The notes beneath the pieces were generated by a model. The model saw only the letters and a list, made by a program, of their open reading frames with translations, did not search any database and was not told the origin of the DNA. A DNA stretch of 5,374 nt from an uncultured Lacticaseibacillus sp. (GTDB lineage Bacteria; Bacillota; Bacilli; Lactobacillales; Lactobacillaceae), in assembly GCA_934339215.1 (NCBI GenBank), contig CAKRHU010000134.1, forward strand, positions 1 through 5,374, given 5' to 3'. The position numbers were made by a program, and so were the translations under genes. Each line of letters opens with the position of its first letter. Position 1 is the stretch's first letter. Shown piece by piece: positions 1 through 5,374 of this stretch.

Positions 1-1152
1 CCCCACTGGTACGGATTCGATCCCAGAGCGGAAGACTTCTGACACATACGCCGCAGAGTTCAAACCCACGGCTAAAGTCCCGGCGACTACCGCAGAGATA
101 TCATAAAACATCCCGATGCCAAAGTAGATGAACACCACTTGGACCATCAACGGCGTGCCGCGAATAAATTCGACATATGCTGTGGCCAAGGCGTGCCAAA
201 CTTTGGCGTGACCGATGCGAATCAATGCCAGCCCGGCGCCCAACAACACCCCGATGATCACGGCGACTAAGGAAATGCCGACCGTATAGCCGACCCCTTT
301 GGCAAAATAAGACCAGTAATGCCACATGGAGGTGTTGGCCGTGTTGGTATTCATCAACTTCCCAGCTTCTGGTAAGTATTGCTTGTTGATGAGATCTTTT
401 TGTTGGATATTTTTGATCGATTGATTGATGGCTAGCGTCAAGCTAGTGGAACCTTTCGGCAATGCAATGGCATTACCTGCTTCATCGCCTGATACTTCAA
501 ATTTCCCATTGATCGTAGTGAGGCCAGGATCAGAGCTGGCATAGGCTAACGCTGAAGCGGAATCTTTCACCAAGCCATCGATTTTATGGGCTTTTAAGGC
601 TAAGACCAAATCTGCGGCGTTTTCCATGCCGACGAGTTTGGCGCCAGGCATTTGTTCTTTGACCAAGTCATAAGGAATCGTGCCAACGACGGCACCGACT
701 TTCTTGCCACTGAAGGAATTCTTGTTTTTGTACAAGCCTTTGTCGGTTTTGTTGATGATGATATATTGCTTGGAGACGTAGTAAGAATCAGTGAAGTCCA
801 CATGCTTCTTGCGGGCCACTGTCGGTGAGAAACCAGATAAGATCATATCGACTTTGCCGGTTTCCAAAGCGACTAACATGGAATCAAAGGACATTTTCTT
901 GACTACCAGTTTGACGCCGAGGTCTTTGGCAATTTGTTTCCCGATCGAAATATCCATCCCGACGATTTCACTTTTGCCGTTTTGGTTCACTTGAAATTCA
1001 TAAGGTGGATAATTCGGGGAGTTGCCCATCACCAAGGTGCCTTTTTTCTGAATGCGCGCCAAAGAATTGTCAGTGGCAGCGTGGACATTTTGGTGACCAG
1101 CAGTAGCCAACAACATCAATAAAACAAATAATAGCCCGAAGAATTTTTTCAT
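1..1152 (-). CDS. Amino-acid ABC transporter, fused substrate-binding and permease protein (partial, C-terminus beyond left edge)
   Basis: This is a polar amino-acid importer subunit in which the extracellular binding domain and the membrane permease are one chain. 384 residues are visible. Residues 1-25 form a signal sequence (MKKFF, a hydrophobic run, then a V-H-A cleavage-type site) with no lipobox Cys, so anchoring would come from the fused permease. Residues about 33-260 are an SBP_bac_3 domain. R114 in SPTVARKKHVDFTDSYY matches the Arg that grips the ligand carboxylate, and D197 in DGLVKDSASALAY matches the Asp for the amino group. Residues 278-384 begin a HisM/GlnP-type permease: first helix about 288-312, the family signature YVEFIRGTPLMVQ at 326-338, and SAAYVSEVFRSGI leading into the EAA loop at the edge. 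The start is ATG at 1152, with GAGGT 8 nt upstream. Substrate specificity (for example glutamine, cystine or arginine) cannot be told. The partner ATPase is not in view. Confidence 0.92.
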   Translation of the reverse strand, partial: MKKFFGLLFVLLMLLATAGHQNVHAATDNSLARIQKKGTLVMGNSPNYPPYEFQVNQNGKSEIVGMDISIGKQIAKDLGVKLVVKKMSFDSMLVALETGKVDMILSGFSPTVARKKHVDFTDSYYVSKQYIIINKTDKGLYKNKNSFSGKKVGAVVGTIPYDLVKEQMPGAKLVGMENAADLVLALKAHKIDGLVKDSASALAYASSDPGLTTINGKFEVSGDEAGNAIALPKGSTSLTLAINQSIKNIQQKDLINKQYLPEAGKLMNTNTANTSMWHYWSYFAKGVGYTVGISLVAVIIGVLLGAGLALIRIGHAKVWHALATAYVEFIRGTPLMVQVVFIYFGIGMFYDISAVVAGTLAVGLNSAAYVSEVFRSGIESVPVG

Positions 1153-1184
1153 TTCACCCAACCTCATTTTTTCAACATTGGTCT

Positions 1185-1213
1185 AGAATACACTTTTGTA
1201 AATATTTATGCAA
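1185..1213 (-). promoter_or_regulatory. Candidate sigma-A promoter for the ABC transporter gene
   Basis: On the minus strand TTGCAT (1213-1208) and TATTCT (1190-1185) are separated by exactly 17 nt in an A/T-rich spacer. They match the -35 and -10 consensus at 3 of 6 and 4 of 6 positions. The site sits between the kinase terminator and the transporter ribosome binding site (GAGGT at 1165-1161), where a promoter is expected. Position and spacing are good, but the hexamers are weak. No operator or riboswitch-like structure is visible in the roughly 30-nt leader. Confidence 0.5.
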
Positions 1214-1238
1214 GAAAAAAACGGCCATCGCTGACCGT
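1214..1238 (-). terminator. Factor-independent terminator after the kinase gene
   Basis: Minus-strand ACGGTCA-GCGA-TGGCCGT forms a 7-bp stem with one G-U pair and a GNRA tetraloop, followed at once by a run of T. It begins 5 nt after the kinase stop codon and should end the crcB1-crcB2-flippase-kinase transcript. The opposite strand has no T-run, so it works in one direction only. Confidence 0.88.
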
Positions 1239-1243
1239 TCCTC

Positions 1244-1711
1244 CTAAATTCGATTCAGATCCGATAACACCCGCGCGACATCGCGATGCGGCAAACGGAT
1301 ATCCTTGGCACTCAAAACATCGTCTGCTTGCCACCAACGCCTTTGAATATCTTCGTCAAAGCGTTGCGCATTATGCGCCACACACGTTGCAAACGCGACG
1401 TCCAAATAATAGCTCAGTGTTGGCCCATGCCATTCGCTGACGACTTGGTTCAACATTTCGCCGTACACATCCCGGCGTAAAATGCCTTCAACGATCACCA
1501 GTGGATAATGCGCGAGACCAAAACGGATCAAGTTCGCAATCAGCGCAACGGCTGGCGTGTCGACATGATCATTGGCATGTAACAGCTCTCGCCGGATTTG
1601 GTCTTGATGGATCACCAAACAATTCTCTGCACCAAAATGTGCTTGCAAGGCATCCGCCATAGACGTTTTTCCACTGCCAGAATTTCCCCGAATGATCACT
1701 AAAGTCGGCAT
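1244..1711 (-). CDS. P-loop kinase of the AAA_33 / zeta-toxin-like group
   Basis: This is a small cytoplasmic nucleotide-dependent kinase of 155 residues, near the usual size for this Firmicutes family. The Walker A motif GNSGSGKT is at residues 9-16 after a beta-strand (LVIIR). Other family-like features are HQDQIRREL around D37 (substrate side), a second buried strand ending in a glutamate (LVIVEG, 71-76), YYLDV at 101-105, and a basic segment with paired Trp, QRRWWQADD at 123-131, in the place of the mobile lid. The family is usually annotated only as 'kinase', 'AAA family ATPase' or 'zeta toxin family'; the true substrate is unknown. No epsilon-type antitoxin gene lies beside it, which argues against a classical toxin-antitoxin pair. 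It starts at ATG 1711 with GGAGG at 1721-1717, only 12 nt after the flippase stop, so it is almost certainly co-transcribed with it. It is the last gene before the terminator. Confidence 0.85.
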   Translation of the reverse strand: MPTLVIIRGNSGSGKTSMADALQAHFGAENCLVIHQDQIRRELLHANDHVDTPAVALIANLIRFGLAHYPLVIVEGILRRDVYGEMLNQVVSEWHGPTLSYYLDVAFATCVAHNAQRFDEDIQRRWWQADDVLSAKDIRLPHRDVARVLSDLNRI

Positions 1712-1723
1712 GATTGCCTCCAG

Positions 1724-3391
1724 TTATTTGATATGCAACTTGGTGCGCAACCCTTCGATACGCCCACCTAACAAGTCATCCGCTAAACGCAACTTCAACA
1801 CCATGTAGACGTAAACCGCGGCACCACCACCAGCACCGACTAGCAGGACTGGGATCGCCGTGATTTTGCGAACCCCGCCTAACCACCAATCAAAACCGCC
1901 GACAACAGCTGAAGCAAACACAAACATCACTAGTGCACAGCCCAACAGTTGCGAAATATGGGTACCCAACACGGACCAGTCGAGGTCGTAACGCTGATCT
2001 AAGGCGTGAAGCATCAAGAACACCGACACCATCATCCCGATCCCAGTGGCCACCAGTGGCGCAAAACCTTGCAGCCAATAAACCAGTGGCCATTGTAGAA
2101 TAATTTTCACCGCAAAGCCGATCAAGAAATAAATGATCGCTTGCCGATTTTGATACAAGCCTTGCATCACCGCTGCTAACACGGTAAACAGCCCCATGGC
2201 GATGGCCACATACGCATTGAATTGCAACATGTGCACGCCGAGGCGGTCGTCAGAATAAAACAACGCATACAATGGTCGCGCCACTGCCGACATGCCCAAA
2301 GCACTCGGCCACATGACTAAGAAGAATAGCCGCAAAATGTTTTCAATTTGCGTCGCCACACCATGCTTATCACCTTTAGTAAACGCCCCGGCTAACAATG
2401 GAATGGCGGTAACCGCTAAAGCAGATGCCAACGACACAACGATCATCACGAGTTTATTGGTGTTAAAGGCAAACAACCCGTATAAATAGTTGATTTCATC
2501 ATTAGACACATGGAAGAAATAACTCAAGAATTCAGGAAAACTGTATTGGTCAAAGAATTGATACAACACCGTCCCAGCATCCAAAATAATAAACGGAATG
2601 GATTGATGTAAGACTTCGCCCAACAACGTTTTCGTCGGGGCTGGGACATCCGTGGCGATCAAACCAAATTCTTTGTGCTGGCGCGTATACGCGAAAATCA
2701 AGAAGATCAACGCGATCGCCGCGCCGACAAACGCCCCAAACGTGGAGTGCGCCACTGCCTGAACATAATCGCCTGAACCCACCCGCATAATCAAATACGT
2801 TGAGCCCAACATGTACACGACGCGGGCGAGCTGTTCTAACAATTGCGAAACCGCACTCGGCGCCATTTGCGAATAGCCTTGGAAATACCCGCGCAAAATA
2901 CTCATCGGCGGGATCAATAATAGCGGCCAAACTAAGGCATGCAACACTGGGATCATGTACGGATCCACATGGCCATTTTGCATCGCGAGAACTGGCGTCA
3001 ATAACCATAAGGCCCCAGCACTTACCACACCTAAGCCGATCATCAAGATCATGCTGCGATGGAAAAGCTTTTTGGCGGAACCGTACTGATCGGCGGCCAA
3101 GTAATGCGCGACTTGTTTGGACACCGCACTGGGGATCCCCGCGGTCGAAATGATCAAAAATAAACTGTAAATGTTATACCCGCGGGCAAACAGTGCGTTG
3201 GCTGCGGTCCAATGCACACCCATCCACATCACCCAAGGAATGACATAAATCGCGCCTAAGACTCGTGAAAAAATCGATCCTGCGGTCATCCACGCGGAAC
3301 CTTTGACTAAAGCAGCCTTGGCTTGCGAATTATCTGCGATGTGACTCACCCCCAAATCATAACTAATATTATACGACGCCGACAAAACCAC
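1724..3391 (-). CDS. MOP-superfamily flippase, SpoVB/YtgP (MurJ-like) type
   Basis: This is a polytopic membrane protein expected to flip a lipid-linked cell-wall or polysaccharide precursor across the cytoplasmic membrane. About 14 hydrophobic helices can be counted, the normal number for this family. Family-like motifs include GSAWMTAGSIFSRVLGAIY at the first helix, NIYSLFLIISTAGIPSAVSK at the second, the RGYFQGYSQMAPSAVSQLLE stretch between helices 4 and 5, and ARVVYMLGS. These resemble B. subtilis YtgP (a proposed lipid II flippase) and SpoVB more than capsule Wzx proteins, but the substrate is inferred. The start is uncertain. The longest form begins at GTG 3391 (555 residues); GTG 3349 (541 residues, beginning M-S-H-I-A-D) puts less non-conserved sequence before helix 1. 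None of these starts has a well-placed Shine-Dalgarno sequence. The gene follows crcB2 by 30 nt or more and is followed by the kinase. Confidence 0.88.
   Translation of the reverse strand: MVLSASYNISYDLGVSHIADNSQAKAALVKGSAWMTAGSIFSRVLGAIYVIPWVMWMGVHWTAANALFARGYNIYSLFLIISTAGIPSAVSKQVAHYLAADQYGSAKKLFHRSMILMIGLGVVSAGALWLLTPVLAMQNGHVDPYMIPVLHALVWPLLLIPPMSILRGYFQGYSQMAPSAVSQLLEQLARVVYMLGSTYLIMRVGSGDYVQAVAHSTFGAFVGAAIALIFLIFAYTRQHKEFGLIATDVPAPTKTLLGEVLHQSIPFIILDAGTVLYQFFDQYSFPEFLSYFFHVSNDEINYLYGLFAFNTNKLVMIVVSLASALAVTAIPLLAGAFTKGDKHGVATQIENILRLFFLVMWPSALGMSAVARPLYALFYSDDRLGVHMLQFNAYVAIAMGLFTVLAAVMQGLYQNRQAIIYFLIGFAVKIILQWPLVYWLQGFAPLVATGIGMMVSVFLMLHALDQRYDLDWSVLGTHISQLLGCALVMFVFASAVVGGFDWWLGGVRKITAIPVLLVGAGGGAAVYVYMVLKLRLADDLLGGRIEGLRTKLHIK
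3346..3373 (-). promoter_or_regulatory. Candidate internal promoter with consensus -10 box before the flippase, plus a four-codon mini-ORF
   Basis: A perfect TATAAT lies at 3373-3368 on the minus strand, inside the non-conserved N-terminal extension of the longest flippase reading frame. No good -35 hexamer stands 16-18 nt upstream; CTGAAC fits loosely at 19 nt. Transcription started 7-8 nt downstream would begin at or next to the ATG at 3360. That ATG opens a mini-ORF (M-I-W-G, stop) whose TGA overlaps the in-frame flippase GTG at 3349 as GTGA. If this promoter is real, the 3391 start cannot be used by its transcript, and the flippase would start at 3349 or lower. The arrangement could be chance in a short A/T-rich patch. 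Confidence 0.4.
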
Positions 3392-3421
3392 GGTTCAGCT
3401 TTTAATAATCTTTGCGTTTTC

Positions 3422-3769
3422 TTAACGCCCTAACCAAATGCCAAAACTCGCCGCCAGTACGCCTAATCCGACTGTTCCGACATAATAGCCGAGCACTTGC
3501 GTCCAAAGCTTGCGGTTGATCAAGCCTAACGCATCCACATGGAACGTTGAAAACGTCGTATACCCACCTAACAATCCTGTCGCCACTAACAAATGCAGAC
3601 TTTCAGGCAAAGCCAAGGCACTGACCCACCCTGCCAAGCAGGCCCCAGTGACATTGATCAGCAGGGTCATCCAAGGACGGGTTGGCCAAAGCGTTTTGCC
3701 CAGCTGGGTCAAGCCATACCGCAAAAGTGACCCAAAACCCGCGCCGATTGCCACTACGAAGAAGTTCAT
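3422..3769 (-). CDS. crcB2: Fluoride channel subunit CrcB/FluC, second of a pair
   Basis: This 115-residue, four-helix membrane protein is one half of the fluoride exporter channel that protects cytoplasmic enzymes from fluoride. Family signatures are GAGFGSLLRY (9-18), the pore-region Asn in LLINVTG (N39), and the Phe box TTFSTF (71-76) after the GLLGGY helix break. An Asp (D79) follows the Phe box. The N-terminus carries no charged residue, whereas the first loop (R17, K25, R31) and third loop (R86, K87) are basic. By the positive-inside rule this predicts N-out/C-out, opposite to the neighbouring subunit. ATG 3769 overlaps the stop of crcB1 as ATGA, and a GGAGG (3779-3775) lies 5 nt upstream inside crcB1, so translation is probably coupled for equal amounts of both subunits. 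Confidence 0.95.
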   Translation of the reverse strand: MNFFVVAIGAGFGSLLRYGLTQLGKTLWPTRPWMTLLINVTGACLAGWVSALALPESLHLLVATGLLGGYTTFSTFHVDALGLINRKLWTQVLGYYVGTVGLGVLAASFGIWLGR

Positions 3770-4125
3770 ACGCGCCTCCGATCAGCGAGGTGAAATGCGA
3801 TCAAGGTACACAGACTCCCGCCGATTAAATTCAAGGCAAAAATCACCAGCGCATACGGGCTCACTTGTTGGACTAAGTTTAACACAAAGGTCGAAAAGGT
3901 CGTAAATGCCCCGACAAACCCAGTCCCGAGCATTAAGCTCACCCAATCAGGCAGATCCAAACGTTGGGCAAGACCGTATGTCAAATAGGTCAACAAGAAA
4001 CAGCCGACCAAGTTCACACATAAGGTCCCCAGTAAACTAGTCGCATCATGTAACCACAAATCAATGGCGTAACGGCTGATGCCACCTAAGGCCCCGCCGA
4101 TAAACACGGCCAGTGCTTTTTTCAT
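3766..4125 (-). CDS. crcB1: Fluoride channel subunit CrcB/FluC, first of a pair
   Basis: This 119-residue, four-helix partner subunit of the fluoride channel has family signatures GGALGGISRY (10-19), the conserved Asn in LCVNLVG (N38), and the Phe box TTFSTF (75-80) after GTGFVGAF. The residue after the box that is often acidic in single-gene FluC proteins is Asn here (N83). Charges sit at the N-terminus (KK at 2-3), the second loop (R55) and the C-terminus (DRRRV), with an acidic first loop, predicting N-in/C-in. That is the reverse of the downstream subunit, as expected for an antiparallel heterodimer. I chose ATG 4125 because GAGGTGA (4139-4133) stands 7 nt before it; the in-frame TTG at 4131 lies too close to that site. 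It is the first gene after the csp terminator and overlaps crcB2 by 4 nt. Confidence 0.95.
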   Translation of the reverse strand: MKKALAVFIGGALGGISRYAIDLWLHDATSLLGTLCVNLVGCFLLTYLTYGLAQRLDLPDWVSLMLGTGFVGAFTTFSTFVLNLVQQVSPYALVIFALNLIGGSLCTLIAFHLADRRRV

Positions 4126-4132
4126 CGCCAAC

Positions 4133-4139
4133 TCACCTC
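4133..4139 (-). promoter_or_regulatory. Ribosome binding site that fixes the crcB1 start
   Basis: GAGGTGA on the minus strand is complementary to the 16S rRNA 3' end over seven bases and lies 7 nt before ATG 4125. The alternative in-frame TTG at 4131 would be one base from it, which is too near to be used. Confidence 0.8.
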
Positions 4140-4158
4140 AAGAATAAAATATCATTCC

Positions 4159-4164
4159 ATTGTA
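4159..4164 (-). promoter_or_regulatory. Possible -10 box for the crcB operon
   Basis: TACAAT (5 of 6 to consensus) lies about 33 nt before the crcB1 start, directly behind the csp terminator. The hexamer 17 nt upstream falls inside the terminator hairpin and matches TTGACA poorly, so the call is weak. A promoter is nevertheless needed here if the terminator is efficient. The short leader shows no fluoride-riboswitch (crcB motif) consensus. Confidence 0.3.
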
Positions 4165-4174
4165 CCGCGCACGC

Positions 4175-4210
4175 AAAAAAAGAGCCATCGAGAATTGCTC
4201 TCGATGACTC
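4175..4210 (-). terminator. Strong factor-independent terminator after csp
   Basis: Minus-strand 12-bp stem GAGTCATCGAGA / TCTCGATGGCTC (one G-U pair) with a five-base loop, followed by seven T. It begins 9 nt after the csp stop codon. It should end the ileS-csp transcript and separate it from the crcB genes. Confidence 0.93.
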
Positions 4211-4219
4211 AAGGCGTTG

Positions 4220-4435
4220 CTAATCTTCAGCTTTTGGTTGCACTTTGGTGACATTCGCTGCTTGCGGGCCACGAGCGCCTTCCACGATCACGAATTTCAC
4301 TTCTTCACCAGGTACCAGTGTTTGCCGGCCCCCGCCTTGAATGGCGGAAAAATGCACAAACACATCAGGTTGTTCTGGAATTTCAATGAAGCCAAAACCT
4401 TTGTCTTCATTGTAGTTTTTCACGCGTCCTAACAT
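4220..4435 (-). CDS. Cold-shock-domain protein (variant Csp)
   Basis: This 71-residue single-domain OB-fold protein is expected to bind single-stranded RNA or DNA in the cytoplasm and act as an RNA chaperone. The RNP1 motif is KGFGFIEI at 12-19 and RNP2 is VFVHFSAI at 25-32; the C-terminal [10 protein letters not shown] is also typical. The first strand reads [14 protein letters not shown] where canonical CspA/CspB proteins read G-x-V-K-W-F-N, so the surface Trp is Asn7 and the next Phe is Tyr8. The start is ATG 4435, one base after the ileS TAA (junction TAATATG), with GAGG at 4445-4442 inside the last ileS codons. There is no room for the long 5' leader that controls classical cold-shock genes, so expression probably follows ileS and is coupled to it. 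A terminator follows closely. Confidence 0.95.
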   Translation of the reverse strand: MLGRVKNYNEDKGFGFIEIPEQPDVFVHFSAIQGGGRQTLVPGEEVKFVIVEGARGPQAANVTKVQPKAED

Positions 4436-4436
4436 A

Positions 4437-5374
4437 TTAAACCTCGAATTCGAAATCTGCGGCAGCAGTTTCTGGGAAGTTTTCAGAGACGATCTTGGCA
4501 CAACGCGCACAGAAATGTGGGTAACGCGCATCGCTACCAACATCAGTGGTGGTCATCCGGCAACGATCACACACATCACCTTCAGCATGAACAACTTCTA
4601 ATTTCACGTCGTCAACCACTTGGGCGTCAGCCGGTGCGTCGGTGGCATCTTTAACTGTGAAGTCAGACACGATCAACAGCTGGGCCAAGTTGGCATCTAA
4701 GCCGGAAAGCAAGGCTTTGAGCTTGTCATCAGCGTAAACCGTGACATGGGCTTCAAGAGATTTCCCGATCACTTTGGCATCACGGGCAACTTCTAAGGCT
4801 TTTTGCACCTTATCGCGGAAGGCCATGAACGCAGGCCATGCCTTCAACAAGTCGTCTTGATTCGTGAAACCAGTGGCTTCTGGGAAGTCAGCCAAAGCGG
4901 CAAAGTCGCGTTCTTGTTTCAACAATGGCCAAATTTCTTCAGCAGTGAAGGCCAAAATTGGCGTCAGCAATTCAACCACATCGACCAAGGCTTTGTACAT
5001 CACTGTTTGCATGCGACGACGCGCCAAGGACTTTTCACCTTCGATGTAAACCACATCTTTGGCGAAATCTAAGTAAAAGGCTGACATATCCACCGTCAAG
5101 AATTGGGTGATGGTTTTCACCACTGTGGCAAAATCATAAGCAGTGTAAGCATCACGAACGGCTTTGATCACTTGGCTCAAACGCACCAACATGTATTGAT
5201 CAACGGAACCCAGTTCGGCATAAGATACCGCATCAATGGCTTCGTTGTAGTCACCAGTGTTGGCTAACATGAACCGCAGGGTGTTCCGGATCTTACGATA
5301 AGTTTCAGAGGTATGGGCGAAGTTGTCCATGGAGACTTTCATGTCAGAACTGGAATCAACAGATGCGACCCACA
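4437..5374 (-). CDS. ileS: Isoleucyl-tRNA synthetase, C-terminal part (N-terminus beyond right edge)
   Basis: This enzyme charges tRNA-Ile with isoleucine in the cytoplasm. The last 311 residues are visible; the frame stays open to the right edge, so the ATG at 5342 is internal. The catalytic HIGH and KMSKS motifs and the editing domain lie outside the window. The visible part starts at WVASVD at the end of the catalytic core, then [14 protein letters not shown] opens the helical anticodon-binding domain (about 25-180, including [15 protein letters not shown]). The C-terminal zinc-binding tail has four cysteines as C-D-R-C and C-A-R-C separated by 16 residues (268, 271, 288, 291), typical of bacterial IleRS and absent in the eukaryote-like, mupirocin-resistant type. 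The stop TAA at 4439-4437 is one base from the csp start. Expression control, usually a T-box in Firmicutes, would lie upstream and out of view. Confidence 0.97.
   Translation of the reverse strand, partial: WVASVDSSSDMKVSMDNFAHTSETYRKIRNTLRFMLANTGDYNEAIDAVSYAELGSVDQYMLVRLSQVIKAVRDAYTAYDFATVVKTITQFLTVDMSAFYLDFAKDVVYIEGEKSLARRRMQTVMYKALVDVVELLTPILAFTAEEIWPLLKQERDFAALADFPEATGFTNQDDLLKAWPAFMAFRDKVQKALEVARDAKVIGKSLEAHVTVYADDKLKALLSGLDANLAQLLIVSDFTVKDATDAPADAQVVDDVKLEVVHAEGDVCDRCRMTTTDVGSDARYPHFCARCAKIVSENFPETAAADFEFEV
4442..4445 (-). promoter_or_regulatory. Ribosome binding site of csp inside the ileS coding end
   Basis: GAGG, formed by the last two sense codons of ileS (GAG GTT), lies 6 nt before the csp ATG. 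The csp start region is therefore embedded in the ileS end, which favours reinitiation by ribosomes finishing ileS. Confidence 0.75.

Noticed and set aside
1244..1711. Toxin-antitoxin module based on the zeta-like kinase
   Set aside because: There is no small epsilon or PezA-like antitoxin gene on either side; the neighbours are a flippase and a terminator.
3392..3421. Possible terminator between crcB2 and the flippase gene
   Set aside because: Only short pairings (AACC/GGTT and CCG/CGG) are present and no T-run follows, so read-through from crcB2 is expected.
101..3905. Several open frames of 60-150 codons on both strands, for example 2550-3008 minus, 2800-3153 plus and 3510-3905 plus
   Set aside because: All lie inside clearly coding genes in other frames, show no recognisable domain and have skewed compositions rich in Arg, Ser or Cys typical of shadow frames.
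4126..4174. Fluoride riboswitch upstream of the crcB pair
   Set aside because: The leader is too short and lacks the conserved segments of the crcB motif as far as can be judged by eye.
4220..4543. A longer 107-residue version of the cold-shock protein starting inside ileS
   Set aside because: The extra N-terminal residues are out-of-frame ileS sequence with no family similarity. ATG 4435 has its own GAGG and gives the standard cold-shock-domain length.
1..5374. Insertion sequence, phage, CRISPR or other accessory island
   Set aside because: No transposase, integrase, terminal inverted repeats or spaced direct repeats were seen, and all genes are co-oriented with similar composition.

Overview
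This window reads as ordinary chromosome from a low-to-mid G+C Gram-positive bacterium, most likely a member of the Lactobacillaceae. The reasons are strong GGAGG-type ribosome binding sites, factor-independent terminators with short U-tracts, a substrate-binding/permease fusion of the kind common in lactobacilli, paired fluC/crcB genes, and a bacterial IleRS with a C-terminal zinc-binding tail. The genus cannot be fixed by eye. All recognised genes lie on the minus strand, so transcription runs from high to low coordinates.

Layout in transcription order. (1) 5374-4437: C-terminal third of isoleucyl-tRNA synthetase (ileS), entering from the right edge. (2) 4435-4220: a 71-residue cold-shock-domain protein starting one base after the ileS stop, followed by a strong terminator at 4210-4175. 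(3) 4125-3766 and 3769-3422: two overlapping crcB/fluC fluoride channel subunits. (4) about 3391 or 3349 to 1724: a 14-helix MOP-superfamily flippase of the SpoVB/YtgP (MurJ-like) type. (5) 1711-1244: a small P-loop kinase, closed by a terminator at 1238-1214. (6) 1152-1: the first 384 residues of an amino-acid ABC transporter protein that fuses a solute-binding domain to a permease; it runs off the left edge inside the permease EAA loop.

There appear to be three transcription units: ileS-csp; crcB1-crcB2-flippase-kinase, probably with an internal promoter before the flippase; and the transporter, which has its own promoter just behind the kinase terminator. The fluoride channel pair should work as one antiparallel heterodimer. 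The flippase and kinase are tightly spaced (12 nt) and may share an envelope role, but that is inference. The transporter should need an ATPase encoded beyond the left edge.

There is no mobile element, CRISPR array, tRNA or rRNA, and no gene-free stretch longer than about 100 bases. I do not see a clearly undescribed system. The points most worth checking are the unusual start region of the flippase gene, the ileS-csp junction, the cold-shock protein's altered RNA-binding surface, and the opposite charge bias of the two channel subunits.
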